Shown here: one piece after another, positions 10,988-22,354 of the stretch | How positions within the stretch are numbered: position 1 is the first letter of the stretch | Layout of the letters: every line of letters starts with the position of its first letter | Assembly: GCA_963281255.1 (NCBI GenBank) | Contig: OY725504.1 | Span: forward strand, 1,426,001-1,490,000 | DNA length: 64,000 nt | From: Aphrocallistes beatrix | Taxonomy: Eukaryota > Porifera > Hexactinellida > Sceptrulophora > Aphrocallistidae | Reading direction: 5' to 3' | The notes under the pieces: model-generated | What the model saw: only the letters and a program-made list of their open reading frames with translations | What the model was told of the DNA's origin: nothing | Database searches by the model: none | Translations under genes and position numbers: made by a program

Positions 10988-13146
10988 TCAGGATTTTACT
11001 GTCGACACTGTAGGGAACGCCAAAGTCAGCAAATTCGCCACCTTCCACATTTGGGAACTTGTTTCGTGTTGACATTTCCGGCCAAAACCGTTCATAGCCC
11101 ATCTTTTTAAACCGACTTTTTTTTCACAGTCGTTATGCATATCGCTTAATTCTTCTTGCAATTCTAGTGAAACTTCATCAATGTCCACACTAAATGGGTC
11201 AATAATCCAATCAGGTGGTTTAAGTTCCAGCAAATCTGTAAATCTCTTAATTTTATCCTCTTTAAGGACTTCGAGATGTTCGCAGTATGCTAGTAAGCAG
11301 GGTTGTTTTGATTTAAATCATTGATTTAAATCATGATTTAAATCACTTAAAAAAATCAAAATCCTGTTATTTGATTTTTTTGGAATATATTTCCTTTTAG
11401 AAATTTCTTCAATGTTTCTTATTTGATAAAAGTGTGATGGCTTTTGTACATTCAAAAGTTAGGAATAGATTAGGTATAGCTAAAGCAGGAAAATTAGTAT
11501 TTATATACAAGCTGCTGAATACTCATAAATAATTTCTTCTAGTTCTACATACATTAATACATACTCTAATTTTTCGCTTTCTTCATTAATATTTATTCTA
11601 ATTTTTCGTTTTCTTTCACTAAAACATTCTATTATACGTAGATAATGTTAAATTTATTCTAGAATTCTATTTGATTATGAGTAGATAAAAATAAACAGAA
11701 GACTAAATGATTATAGATAAAAATATATAAAAATCTAATTTAAATCAAATAAATCTGATTTAAATCAAATAAATCATGATTTTTGATTTTTTTAAAAAAA
11801 TCATGATTTTTTTCCAACCCTGCCGCGCGGCGGCGGCGGCGGCGGCGGCAGTGAGTGAGTAGTAAGTCATCCTCTGTAAGATTGAGCTCTGCTAAACGAG
11901 GAAACTGATAATATTCCCGTCGACCAATGTTTTGTTTAGATAACTTTAGCTTTAACAATGGTTTTACATTTAACTAGAGTGACTATGTTGCCTTGTAGTT
12001 GCAGGGTTCATTGTGTTAAACTTCTCATATAAGTCAGTTAAGTAAGCGATATCAGATTTTGTCGCTAGAACAAGCTGCATTAACTCCAGGTTGTCTTCCT
12101 GTAAGAATTCTACAATGGTGTCAAATAGGCTGTAAAACCGGCAGAGACATTTTCCTTTTGAAAGCCATCTCACTTCGGTGTGTAGAAGCAGACGTCCGAA
12201 TTCCATTTCGTTAGTATGACAGAGTTGGCGAAATATTATGTCCTTGAGTACAGAAGACTTTATTTTATTGACAGCTGTTATGACGATATGCAAAGAGTTG
12301 TGTAGGCGATGACTAAGGTGTTTTGCTACTAAATGTCCTCGATGAACGACGCAGTGCACGACGAAAACGTTAGGAACAGCATTTTTCAAGTATGCAATAA
12401 ATCCACGATGTCGGCCGACCATAGCAGGAGCCCCATCGGTGGCACTCACAATAATATTACACAAGGGGATTTCTTTTTCTTGGAAGAAATTATCCACGAC
12501 TTTGAAAATGGATTCACCTTTTGAATCAATCAAAAGAGGTCTAGCAAACAACATTTCTTCGACCAAATTATCTTCCTGAATAAAGCGGACATATGCAAGG
12601 AGCAGTGCTTCGTTACCTGGCATTGTGGATTCATCGATTTGAAGCGAAAATTCCGTCGTTTTAAGAATATCGCAGATTGTTTTCTCGATGTCATTAGCCA
12701 TTATATGTATTCGCTTCGTCACAGTATCATTACTCAATGGAATTGACTTAATCAGACTACGCCCGTCCGTATGCATGACATTGGTAACTGCTTCCTGGAT
12801 TGCGGGCAGAATAAGTTTTTCACCAATTGTATGTGACTTTCCAGCTTTAGCAATTAGTAGCGAAATGTTATACGATGCAATCAAGCCATCATCGTTTTGT
12901 GAGTCCACTTTTCTGAACATGTTGCCCATCGTTTTGCGATTGTCTCTCAAGTTAATGAAAAATTCTCTTTCTTGTCACTGTGACGGGATTTCAAATGATC
13001 GATCATTCTTGATGGCTTCATTCCTTCATTAGAAAAAACTTATTCGCAAAGCAGGCACATTGGGAGTTGTTCATTGCTTGGAGATTTAACAAAACCATAT
13101 TTTATATAATCAGCACTATATTGTCTACATTTCTTTTTACTGTTCA
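10988..13146 (-). pseudogene. BED-finger hAT transposase (ZBED5/FAM200-like), broken
   Basis: Read on the minus strand from about 13146: a BED-like start (MNSKKKCRQYSADYIKYGF, then CLLCE with the pairing His residues in DHLKSRH), interrupted by a stop and a frameshift near 12960-13070. A 326-codon frame follows (11970-12950) with the hAT catalytic region: LQIDEST, ATDGAPAMVGRHRGF, VHCVVHRGHLVAKHL and the HTEVRWLSKG motif typical of ZBED5/FAM200/Charlie-type proteins. The hAT C-terminal dimerisation region is at 10988-11290 (AYCEHLEVLKED and LELQEELSDMHND), ending shortly before the element end. A nested MITE at 11298-11858 separates the LTEDDLL part from AYCEH. Nuclear DNA transposase by family; inactive as read. 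Confidence 0.85.
11298..11858. mobile_element. Nested AT-rich MITE in the hAT transposase, with a GGC repeat at one end
   Basis: Starts CAGGGTTGTTTTGATTTAAA and has the inverse end TTTTTTCCAACCCTG at 11822, with many ATGATTTAAATCA units between. A further 36 bp of GCGGCGG repeat and GTGAGTGA follow before an imperfect 8-bp duplication (CTAGTAAG at 11290-11297; GTAGTAAG at 11859-11866). The split transposase codons on both sides fit this duplication. hAT-type by TSD length and ends. Confidence 0.7.
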
Positions 13147-13989
13147 TTTTCTGTGATTGAGTATATATCAGTTTGTATTTGATTTCGAATTATACTTATT
13201 TATATTAATTTACTCCTCACTCGGTGACCTATTTGTTTGGAAAAAACAACATGGTTGTCAACTTGTTATGGTTCCGTAAGCCATCAACAGTGTAATTATT
13301 GTATTAATTAGTCACGAGAAACCATTGACAGTGTAAATTACTAATCATTGTATTGTTTAGTCACGGCAAACCATTGATAGTGTGATTATTGTACTGTCTA
13401 GCTCTAACAACTACAGTGAATGTTGAAATTTGTTTCAAAGATTGACCATCAATATTCTGGAATACACATTTTTTGGTTCAAATATCGTAGATGTATTGCC
13501 AACAAAACACATTAGCGCCCCCCTTACATTATAGCAAGCGCCCCCTAACAACCTTTCAGCGCCCCCTGGGTGGCTCTACGGCCCACTTTGAGTATCACTG
13601 GTCCATAGTATTAAGTAGTCTATGATTTGATTATTTTTAGGATTCCTACGACTCGGATTCAAAAATTACAATGCTTAGAAACTCCGGAAAAGTGAATATA
13701 TGCAATTGTGCATCCAAGAAACATGTTATATTCAAGTTCACAATCTACTAAAAATCGGCGAATTTTGAAAAATTTCGAGAAATCTAGAAAAATAACCAAA
13801 AATGACGTTGAATGGTCTCAAACTGGAAATTGAAGAGCATAGAATAATTTTTTGAAAGATTTCCTTGCTTTTAGACACCAAGACTATGCAGAAATTCCAA
13901 GTAGAACAGAAGTCATGGTAGATCGAATTAGGCCTATTAGAATTTTACCGTGACATGAGAGTGTCACGTCCGTTTATATAGGTGTCCGT

Positions 13990-14292
13990 GATAAAGCCAA
14001 ACAGTAACGTGTTGATTTTGGACTAGGGATGCGGTAGGAGATGGTTGAACAAATACATGATCGGACTAAAGTCAGTAGCCACGCACAGTCACTAAATTCG
14101 ATACAGATATTACTAATCAAAATTTTAGCAATGAATATAGATACTACTTTGATACCGTTTGTATATATGCTGGGAATACATTCATAATCTCTACTCTGCG
14201 TGGTTACTGACTTTAGTCAAATCATGTATTTGTCCAACCATCTCCTACCGCATCCCTAGTCCAAAAACCACAAGTTACTGTTTGGCTTTATA
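13990..14292. repeat. Short foldback repeat
   Basis: AAAGCCAAACAGTAACGTGT and ATGCGGTAGGAGATGGTTG (about 13993-14060) recur inverted at about 14235-14290. The unit ending in CATCCCTAGTCC also appears at about 40800 and 42470. 13614-13990 shows no other feature. Confidence 0.65.
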
Positions 14293-14610
14293 TGTAGTAG
14301 ACCATGGATTAGCCTAATGATTATCACGAACTAGTGTATATATTAGAGTTGGCACCACGACTTAGGTTTACCAAAAATAAGTATTCTACGAAAACATAAT
14401 ATGTACGTAGTGAACACTAACATCACATAACAGGTGCTATGACATCATAATGAGTAAATGAAAAGAGAAATGATCTGACTTGGTTAAACGATTGTTTATG
14501 GCCGAAATACTATACAATGATAATATATTTGATGTGTCTATCCATGGACTTCTAAACTACCTGGACAGTCCACTCTATTTTGACTCTATACCAAGTTAGG
14601 CCAGTTTGTA

Positions 14611-14634
14611 TCCTTACTATTAAAACTCGATTAA

Positions 14635-14668
<34 letters not shown>

Positions 14669-14983
14669 AAGCTGATTTTTGGCATGTCGGAGTCTTTTGG
14701 CTATGGCTCCACTAGGTTCTGAGCTCAGAGCAAAATGTCGAATCATCAAGGAATTATGACGTCATTCTCACATTTTTAAAAGTTAAGCAACACAGTTATT
14801 CGAGCATAACTCAGTCATTATATGAGATAGAAGGCTGGAATTTTAATAGAATCTGTATAATAACATACCTCACATATGATGTAACTATCTTTAAAAAATG
14901 ATGACTCATCACTTTGTTATAACGTCATCGTTACGCATCAAAAATTTTTAAATTGACAAATTTTGTGATTTCTCAAGTTATTG
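14611..14983 (+). repeat. Family H copy, 5' part
   Basis: Starts A|TCCTTACTATTAAAACTCG, then a (CT)n(TA)n microsatellite, the body with ATTATGACGTCATTC and GATGACTCATCA, and stops within the body near 14983. The 3' hairpin is absent. Confidence 0.8.
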
Positions 14984-15243
14984 GTATTAAATATATTAAT
15001 GTTGAATAGCAAGTCGTTTATGGGGATTTCATTGGTCACATCGGCATACTTGAAATATTTAAGTTTTTTTAGTTTAGCGGTTTTCACACAATTCCATATA
15101 TGGTAATATCATTGACACCCCTTCCTAGGTTGTGTTTAGGCGGAATGACTACTAGCAACATAGTTTTACCATATAGGTCATACTACAGATACACCTTATA
15201 TAACTGCTACACATATAATGAATAGTTTTCGAGATATCAATAT

Positions 15244-16349
15244 ACAAGCGCGCTTCGCTTGCTTGCGCTGTGCGGCTGGTGGACACTTTGTGTCCGCCGC
15301 AGGCTCCCGTCTGGACGTCTGGGATCACATTGTTTAATTATAAGAGAGATAACATCTCTACATATGTCTATCTTAGTGTTAAAATCTATATCACTCGAGA
15401 AATCACAAAATTTGTCAATTAAAAATTTTTTGATGCGTAATGATGACGTTATAACAAAGTAATGAGTCATCATTTTTAAAGATAGTTGCATCATATGTGA
15501 GGTATGTTAGTATACAGATTCTATTAAAATTCCAGCCTTCTATCTCCTATAATGACTGAGTTATGCTCGAATAACTGTGTTGCTTAACTTTTAAAAATGT
15601 GACAATGACGTCATAATTCCATGATGAGTCGACATTTTGCTCTGAGCTCAGAACCTAGTGGAGCCATAGCCAAAAGACTCCGACATGCCAAAAATCAGCT
15701 TTATAAATATATACAGGGTGTCTCAAAAGTTCTGCAACAAATTTTGCTAATGTATTATACATAGATAAATAGATCGAACATCCGATACCTCATTTTAATC
15801 AAAAATAGTGAGGATTATCTTAATTATTTGGCATTCCAATGGCCTGTATTTCTCAATTTATTTGCAATGATGGATCATATATTTCATTGTCTCTTAAAGA
15901 ATATTTTTTAACTCAATAAAAAATCTCACATCCCAGCTACAGTTTATAGCTATACTTTAAAAAGACTCGTTCTTATCGAAGATTCCTGCAACATAATTCA
16001 AAAGTAATAATATTATTTTAGTATTATGAATCAATTACAGAATATAGAAGTGATTGATGTAATATTTCATTATAAAAATAGTGATCTTCAAACTTAATAC
16101 TTTTGAGCTCCAAATTTTTGAGTAATTAGTATGTAATTATATAAAATTTTATGAGAATCTTTTTTGCATAATGAGTTGGGCTCATTTCTATGCTAGAAAG
16201 GTGCTAGATTTCATTTATGGGGGCTAATTTGGAATACAATCAAGTGATCTTAGTCAAATTAACAAAGTAAAATTGGTTGTTGCAGAACTTTTGAGATACC
16301 CTATATATATAGAGAGAGAGATTAATCGAGTTTTAATAGTAAGGATACA
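15244..16349 (-). repeat. Family H copy, near full length, interrupted by a MITE
   Basis: Reverse orientation: tail hairpin CAAGCGCGCTTCGCTTG at 15244, GC-rich GGACACTTTGTGTCCGCC, body, CRE motif TGACGTCA near 15607, and 5' end TTTTAATAGTAAGGA|T at about 16345. The MITE at 15714-16303 lies in its microsatellite region. Confidence 0.85.
15714..16303. mobile_element. mariner-type MITE, about 590 bp
   Basis: CAGGGTGTCTCAAAAGTTCT at the left and the inverse of TAGGGTATCTCAAAAGTTCT at the right, each next to TA. The short CAGGGTG start is shared with the MITE family at 31878, 42714 and 43610, but the interior differs. Confidence 0.75.
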
Positions 16350-16769
16350 AACTGGCCTAACTTGGTATAGAGTCAAAATAGAGTGGACTGTCCAGGTAGT
16401 TTAGAAGTCCATGGTCTATCTCAGGTTTATTTTAAGGTTGAGACCTTGGTGTAACTCAGCTTAATCACGGTGTAACCACCGAAAAAATATTAACCAAATA
16501 TTGAATTTTTACACCACGATCGCCCTTAAAAAAACCCCTGGTCTATCTCAATCTTAAATAACCTGACTCGAATGACTCGAATGTGATGACGTCATAATGA
16601 ATGAATAAAAAGTGATAGACTTGATCTGACTAGGTCAAACGATTATTTAGGGTGGATATACTATACATTGATAATACATTTTCTGAATATACCTCGATTA
16701 TAAATAGCAATTTTTATTGATTTTAAATTTAGGCCCCTCTCTGTTGTCGTAGGGTATGTAATAGATCTA

Positions 16770-16790
16770 TCTATCTATCTATCTATAGAC
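16770..16790. repeat. Tetranucleotide microsatellite
   Basis: About five tandem copies of CTAT, directly after the outer palindrome arm. Just upstream, 16416-16555 is a short insertion-like segment bounded by two copies of GGTCTATCTCA. Confidence 0.7.
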
Positions 16791-16799
16791 TGTGTATAT

Positions 16800-17071
16800 T
16801 AATATTTTCCAAATATGATATAGCTATAATAAAAAATGCTGACTAATCACTCTGTTATGACGTCATCATTACGCATCAAAAAGTGAAAATTTGACAAATT
16901 TTGATTTTTGAGTGCTATCTATTTTAACAGTAAGTCAGACGGGTGTACAAATATTTAGAGATGTTATCTGCCTTATAATTAATCAATGTGAGCCTACCCA
17001 CCCAAAGAGCGCCTCTGGCGGACATAAAATGTCCGCCATCCACGCAGCGCAAGCAAGCGAAGCGAGCTTGT
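16800..17071 (+). repeat. Family H copy, 3' half
   Basis: Body from GTGTATATTAATATT, with CRE motif TGACGTCA at about 16860, GAGCCTACCCACCCAAAG, a decayed GGACA/TGTCC stem, and tail AAGCGAAGCGAGCTTG|T. Confidence 0.8.
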
Positions 17072-17097
17072 ATATAGCTATCTATACATCTGTAATG

Positions 17098-17645
17098 AAT
17101 TGATTGAAAAAACTGCCAGGCACTGATTTTTGGCATTTGGAGTCTTTTGGCTATGCTCTATTAAGTTCTGACATCCGACGAAAAAGTCTACTCATGGAAT
17201 TTGACGTTATTGTCACCTTTTTTATAATTAGAAATTTCAGTTTTTCGACTATTACTCAGCCATTTTAAGTGATAACAGGCTGAAATTTTAATAAACTGTG
17301 TATATTAATATTCTTCACATATGTATGATACAAGTCTCAGAAAAATTTGATGACTCATCACTTTGTTATGATGTCATCATTTTTTGTATTTTCTGTATGA
17401 GAACTATTCTGGTACTACCAAAAGTTACCGGATTAAGCGGTTGACCTGATTATCCAGTTACCCTATTAAGCGGAGTCGACCTTACTATAGTGATATTTCG
17501 AGTGATTCTGATTCTAACAGTAAGAGAGACTTATTTGGAGATGTTATGTACCTTAAAATTAATCTTTGTTACCCTAGGGACACTTTGTGCCCGCCTCCAG
17601 CGGGCACAAAGTGTCCCTCAGCCACACATCACATGCAAGCGAAGG
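17098..17645 (+). repeat. Family H copy containing a pogo-MITE remnant
   Basis: Starts at TGTAATGAATTGATTG with no 5' end, runs through the body, is interrupted at about 17396-17489 by sequence with GGATTAAGCGG and CTATTAAGCGGAGTCGAC (related to the MITE at 28660), resumes, and ends in a hairpin GCCCGCCTCCAGCGGGC inside a longer GGGACACTTTGTG stem. The last tail bases are lost at the next element. Confidence 0.75.
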
Positions 17646-17650
17646 GGATA

Positions 17651-17817
17651 CAGACTTTTCGTGACAGGACTTTTCGTGACGGACTTTTCGTGACAAGACT
17701 TTTCGTGACGGACTTTTCGTGACAAGACTTTTCGTGACAGGGACATTTCGTGACTAGACTTTTCGTGTCAAGATGGGTGCACCTATATTCTATAATTGTT
17801 GTGGTAAGGCGAAGTCA
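17651..17817 (+). mobile_element. Truncated copy of the TTTTCGTGACA-repeat MITE
   Basis: Starts CAGACTTTTCGTGACAGGAC after TA, with about seven further ACTTTTCGTGAC-like units, then ATAATTGTTGTGGTAAGGCG. It matches the complete element at 27065-27675 and stops at the family H start at 17818. Confidence 0.75.
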
Positions 17818-18151
17818 TCCTTACTATTAAAACTCGATTAATGTTTGTGTATGTAGTATATGTGTGTATATATATATCTCTCTGTAACGAATTGATTGAA
17901 GAAACTGCCAAGAACAGAAAGCTGATTTTTGGCATGTGGGAGTCTTTTGGCTATGGCTCCACTAAGTTCTGAGCTCAGACGAAAAGGTCGACTCATCATG
18001 GAATTATGACGTCATTGTCACATTTTTAAAAGTTAAGCAATACAGTTATTCGAGCATAACTCAGCTATTATAGGAGATAAAAGGCTAAAATTTTAGTAGT
18101 CTATGTATACTAACATACCGCACATATGATGCAACTATCATCAAAAAATGA
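17818..18151 (+). repeat. Family H copy, 5' half, cut by mariner sequence
   Basis: A|TCCTTACTATTAAAACTCG, TG/TA microsatellite, TGTAACGAATTGATTGAAG, CRE motif at about 18007; stops at CATCAAAAAATGA where mariner transposase sequence begins. Confidence 0.8.
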
Positions 18152-18629
18152 CCAGCAAAACTGCTTCGAAAAGCTCAAAAAATGTTTTGATGATCATGCA
18201 CCTTCAAGAACAACTGTCTATGGATGGTATGCTAACTTCAAACGTGGTAGGGCTTCACTTGAAGATGATGCTCGGAGCGGGAGGCCTTTAACGGCGACTT
18301 TGCCTGAAAAAGTTGATAAAGTACGTTTGATGGTTGAGGTAAATCCAAATTGATGACATAGAAGAGTATATCGGCATTGGATCGGCAGCTGTACAATCAA
18401 TTATTCACGAACATTTGGGCTAAGAAAATTAACTGCGCGTTGGGTCCCACATTTTCTAACAGATACTCAAAAAAATGTTCGGGTGGATTGGTGCAACTTC
18501 ATGCTCAGGAAATTCAACGGAGGTGGTTCAAAGCGAGTTTGGGATATCATAACTGGTGATGAAAGCTGGATATACCATTACGATTCCGAATCTAAGAGGC
18601 AATCGATGGTATGGTGTGCACAAGATGAC

Positions 18630-18815
18630 ACGAGTGTTATCTTAGCGACGGATTCAAAATCCTCACTAAAACGCAAATAACTCAAAAAGTATGCGTTATA
18701 TGTTAAAAATAATTATACCAGTGGAAAGAGGAGCATTTGGGTATTTCATAAAACGCCTCAAATGTGTCAAATTTCATAAGGTGACTTAGCATTTTGATAG
18801 TGAATTCTTGTCTCA
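18630..18815. repeat. Left terminal inverted repeat of the 6.2-kb element
   Basis: Begins ACGAGTGTTATCTTAGCGAC and ends GAATTCTTGTCTCA; inverse of 24649-24834 with one C/A difference. Confidence 0.93.
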
Positions 18816-19776
18816 GTTTTTTGTGAATATCTCTGAAAGTAATTAGAAGAAATAGTTTTCCTTTGAATGACACTTATTTCTCAAAATGGGTATTACGCAT
18901 TTTAATTTTCAAGCAAAAATATTAACTTTTGAGAAAATTATTAACGTCTGAATTTTTGCAATATAAATCACGTAGAAAAAATTTGCCCCAGTTTTGCCAT
19001 CAAACTCTTGAAATATTGATACTATAAATATTTCCTTTGGAACACATTTATATACGTTTCGATCTATTTTATATTTCAAATATTGTCTCAAAATATTGAT
19101 TTTTAAAAGAATTATGAACAATTGAAATGTTAGTGAATATGCTCAATTGGAGGAAATCGGTCAATCAGGACAACCGATTATTGGAACAAGTCTCCTGGAA
19201 CGGAATGGTCCCCATACTTAGCCAAAACTAAATTTCAAAGGTTAATTGGAATCCCTGCTTAATCGGGACAAAATTTCCAGGACCAAGTTGTCCAGATTAA
19301 TTGAGTAACGTATTTAAATTGACACAGTATGTATAATCTCAATTTTTATTATGCATAAAAACAATATTAGAACATGTAAACAAGCATGAGCAAACTGTTC
19401 AAACAAATCAATAAATGAATAATCAGAAGTAAATGTTAACGTCGCATCGGTCAGCTTGAAATACAAGTTGGATTGCATTAATACAGATACGAATTCTCAG
19501 AACAATCCAATCCAACCCAACGTGTCCCAGAAGGTCCCAAGAATACCCATATATCTACGTTAAACAGTAATGAAGTTGCGAAAACCTCCAAATCTGTAGC
19601 CCAACTCCCTAACCTATTCATTCCCGTCTTATTCACCCAATCTCTAACATTCCTATAATTACCTTGTGTATATATACATATTTCGTTCGTAAAAAAGTGT
19701 TACAGTTAGTATTCAATTTCCCAAGCATATTTTCAACTAGTAATGACCTTATCTGCTTATGGTAACACTTGCTCCC

Positions 19777-20340
19777 AGTTAAGGATACCGCCCTCGAAAA
19801 ACATCGCCTGACATTAAAAAAAATGGTGAAATTTTTTATTGTTAATTCCATCGGATTATTGAGTAGTCTACCATCTAATCGTACTTGTTGGACGGTATTT
19901 ATTTTGATATTCTAGAACTGAGCACCTAAAGCTCAGTTGTACTAAAAATCGGAAAGTAATTCGTGGTTTTACGGTGCATTCATCAATTATTTTCTAACTT
20001 ATCTGATATTTTTTCAATTATATGAACCTCAAAATGGTTTTGGCCCCTTTAAATATTATAAAACAGATGAATTTAGAAAAAGAGGCACTTAAAATCCAAT
20101 CAAAAATATCTTTATGAGGGACTTCCTTTCTAAAATGCTCGGGAAATGGCCGTTGTGATATTAGCTATTGTGTATAGAAAAGAATTCTGAACATTTTTTT
20201 AAAAAATTTGTTCAGATCCGACCATTAGTTCGTAAGTTATAGTATGTTGTAGGTAAAGTTCGGACATCAAACCTCTCTATGGCCCCGAAAGTGCTCGATG
20301 TCAATGCTTAAAAACTATTGAAGATATATAATCTATTATA
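19777..20340. repeat. Partial copy of the AAGGATACCGC repeat inside the Mutator-like element
   Basis: From AAGGATACCGCCCTCGAAAA to AAACTATTGAAGATATATAA it matches 48606-49187 with modest divergence. It lies exactly at the 3' end of the transposase frame and supplies its stop codon (20336-20338), so it truncated the OTU domain. Confidence 0.75.
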
Positions 20341-21930
20341 ATCTTAATATGAATGAAATTGTCGAAAAATAACAATTGCCATCCCCAGCTATGTTTTCCG
20401 TCAAGTAGGGCTCATAATCAAATAAAGATTCTTTTTCTTCCATGCAATTATAAGAATAAGCGACAGAATTATGAAATTGCAAATTCCACTTTTTACACAT
20501 AAAAATTTGCCACTCAGTGTGGGGCGGACGAAAACTAGGTAAAATATTTCGCACCATTCCTATTTCAACTATTTCGTCATCAGTTATTACCGAAGCTATT
20601 TTTGTGTAAGTTACTTCAATATCCTTACGTAGCTTTGACAACTTTTCACGCTTCTTTGGGATAAATTTAGATATTTTCTTTTTATCTATATTATTTTTAT
20701 ATTTATTTTCTCTTTTAGTTTTATTTTTTAGAGAGAATTTAAATTGTTTTGAATTTAAATAACCACAATGACGTTTATTTTTCCTTGACCACTCTTCACT
20801 ACAGTGTTCTTCTGAAACGTCTCTTGGGCGTTTAAGATTTTTAAATACTTTAGTTGCTATAAGATGGAAAGCAAAGTTAAAGGCTGAAATCCTACTTTCA
20901 ATACTTGGATACAATATTTTAATCAGATCCCCAGGCCTCAAATTTGTTTTTGATCTTAAAATATCTAACTTAAGAATACGCATCCAGTTTTCAACTGTTG
21001 CGTTACTATAATGTGAGTAATTATTACCAACTGAAATACTTTTGGGGCCTAATATAATTTCACTCCATAATGGTAAAATTGGCAAATAGAAAGTTAATAA
21101 ATATTCTATGATATCAGGATGATAACAAATATTTGAATCAAATTTTTCGGCAGTATTGGAAATGTTATTTTTGATATCATCTTGACAATTTCTGGCTATT
21201 TTTACGAAATGTCTACCAAATGGAGACTTCTCTTTATAAGTTTTAACATCCTTATCTATTATTGAATTGGTATCTGTTATATCAGTTTCTAAATCATTAC
21301 TTATATCAGGTGAAATTTGGGAATCCTCACTAATGTAAGATTCTAACTTATCAATATTAGACAAAACTGATTCATCAATATATTTACTCATAAATACTCG
21401 ACATAAGGAATTAAATATATCATTTATTTTAGATAATTCAGTACAGCGTACCATAAATCCTATCACATGTAGAAATAGTCTCCTTACATCTTTATTTATT
21501 TTCAATTTCTTATTTATGTGAAATCCGATGCCGTGCATTAGATGAGCGGAACATAAATGTACAATAACGTTTAAATCTTTAACAGAAGAGTTTAAACCTG
21601 AGCAATTCCAACAAGTATCAAGATAGCTTTCTATGTTACAATTGAGAAAAACATTACAAGTACTATGAATTAAAGCCCAGCTAAAATCTACTTCTATTTG
21701 TCCTATATTAAAATTTCCACATAAAATTTTCTTGGCATCAAGGAACCATTTATGCAAGAAATAGCTTATTTCAGCACTAGTATGAGCTGAACTGATCATC
21801 TCAGCTAGGGGGACTGGGCTAGTGGTATAAGTAGGGTGTTGTACAGTTAAAGCGTATTAAAATACCTTTTTCTGAGAGGGTTCAATCCTTCTAACAATTG
21901 ACCCGGTAGCATCTAAATGGAGAATTATAC
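20336..21930 (-). pseudogene. Mutator-like transposase, catalytic part, fused to a truncated OTU domain
   Basis: A 487-codon frame from 21799, extending upstream in the same frame to about 21930 apart from one stop near 21860. Upstream, LHLDATGSIVRRIEPS (Asp at about 21912) fits the first catalytic Asp. VDFSWALIHS (residue 38 after the Met) fits the second, and HLCSAHLMHG (C83, H86) is the CxxH seen between the second Asp and the Glu in Mutator-like transposases. The catalytic Glu was not pinned down. The last third is Lys-rich (possible nuclear signal). The C-terminus NIAGDGNCYFSTISF has the Asp-Gly-x-Cys box of OTU cysteine proteases, but the rest of that domain is gone. Family placement (MULE/Phantom/NOF-like) rests on motifs only. 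Confidence 0.7.
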
Positions 21931-22354
21931 TTGTTTTTTAAAAACTTTTCAAAAATTTATTTGTTCTTCTGTGTACAGATGAATAATGAAAGGATTATGT
22001 CCCAAAGACTGGATGTAACCCCTTACATGGCGACCAACTAAAGTTTCCTGATAGTGTTGCTGCAAATTAATCAAATGACTCCAATATCATTTGAATATCT
22101 TTGTAAGCTAGACAAATCAAATTTAGCTTTTCTAAGAACAGATGCACTTTTTATTTTATTAAAATTCCCGCTATTAAGGGCAAATTGAGTATTCTTACTT
22201 AATTCGAATTGATTGTAAAAGTATTTACTTATGGATTTTTCTGTCAATTGTGTTGCAACTTCTAACCTAAGTGTATTTGATAAATTTCGAGAATGGACAA
22301 TTTTGTCATCCGAATGCTCCTCAGATAAGGAACCAGAAACTAGATATTCTACAA

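Larger units (their letters stand above)
10950..13600. mobile_element. hAT transposon (BED-type), 2651 bp, with 8-bp target duplication
   Basis: Ends CAGTGTTTCTCAAACT and (inverse) CAGTGATACTCAAAGTGG. Perfect 8-bp duplication GTCCATAG at 10942-10949 and 13601-13608, the hallmark length for hAT. It contains a broken BED-hAT transposase on the minus strand and a further nested insertion at 11298-11858. Confidence 0.92.
10260..13613. mobile_element. Foldback element with a hAT inserted in its right terminus
   Basis: The left arm (10260-10498) starts TAATACTATGGACTGTC and is inverted at 10763-10949, ending GACAGTCCATAG. The last bases of the right arm (TATTA, 13609-13613) lie beyond the hAT insertion at 10950-13608. 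The arms share CACATAACTCAGATTCCACA and the flanks of GACCCGATTTTAAAGACCCG. The left arm carries about 48 bp more. The central part (10500-10760) shares TGTAGCAACATTCC with the foldback at 40.7-42.5 kb. Confidence 0.8.
14542..16415. repeat. Large palindrome whose arms contain inverted family H copies
   Basis: CCATGGACTTCTAAACTACC (14543) mirrors GGTAGTTTAGAAGTCCATGG (16395-16414). The match continues through CCAAGTTAGGCCAGTTTG and into family H copies at 14611-14983 (+) and 15244-16349 (-). The centre (14984-15240) is unrelated AT-rich sequence. The right arm is further interrupted by the MITE at 15714-16303. Confidence 0.75.
9908..16761. repeat. Outer palindrome enclosing several nested elements
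   Basis: Arm A (about 9908-10128) is inverted at about 16555-16761, sharing CATACCCTACGACAACAGAG and AATAATCGTTTGACCTAGTC. Arm B (about 10129-10256) is inverted at about 14405-14540. A and B are themselves diverged tandem copies of a unit of about 115 bp ending in CATTATGACGTCAT (a TGATGTCA variant in B). Other foldback elements sit between B and B' and between B' and A'. No host gene lies inside. Confidence 0.75.
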
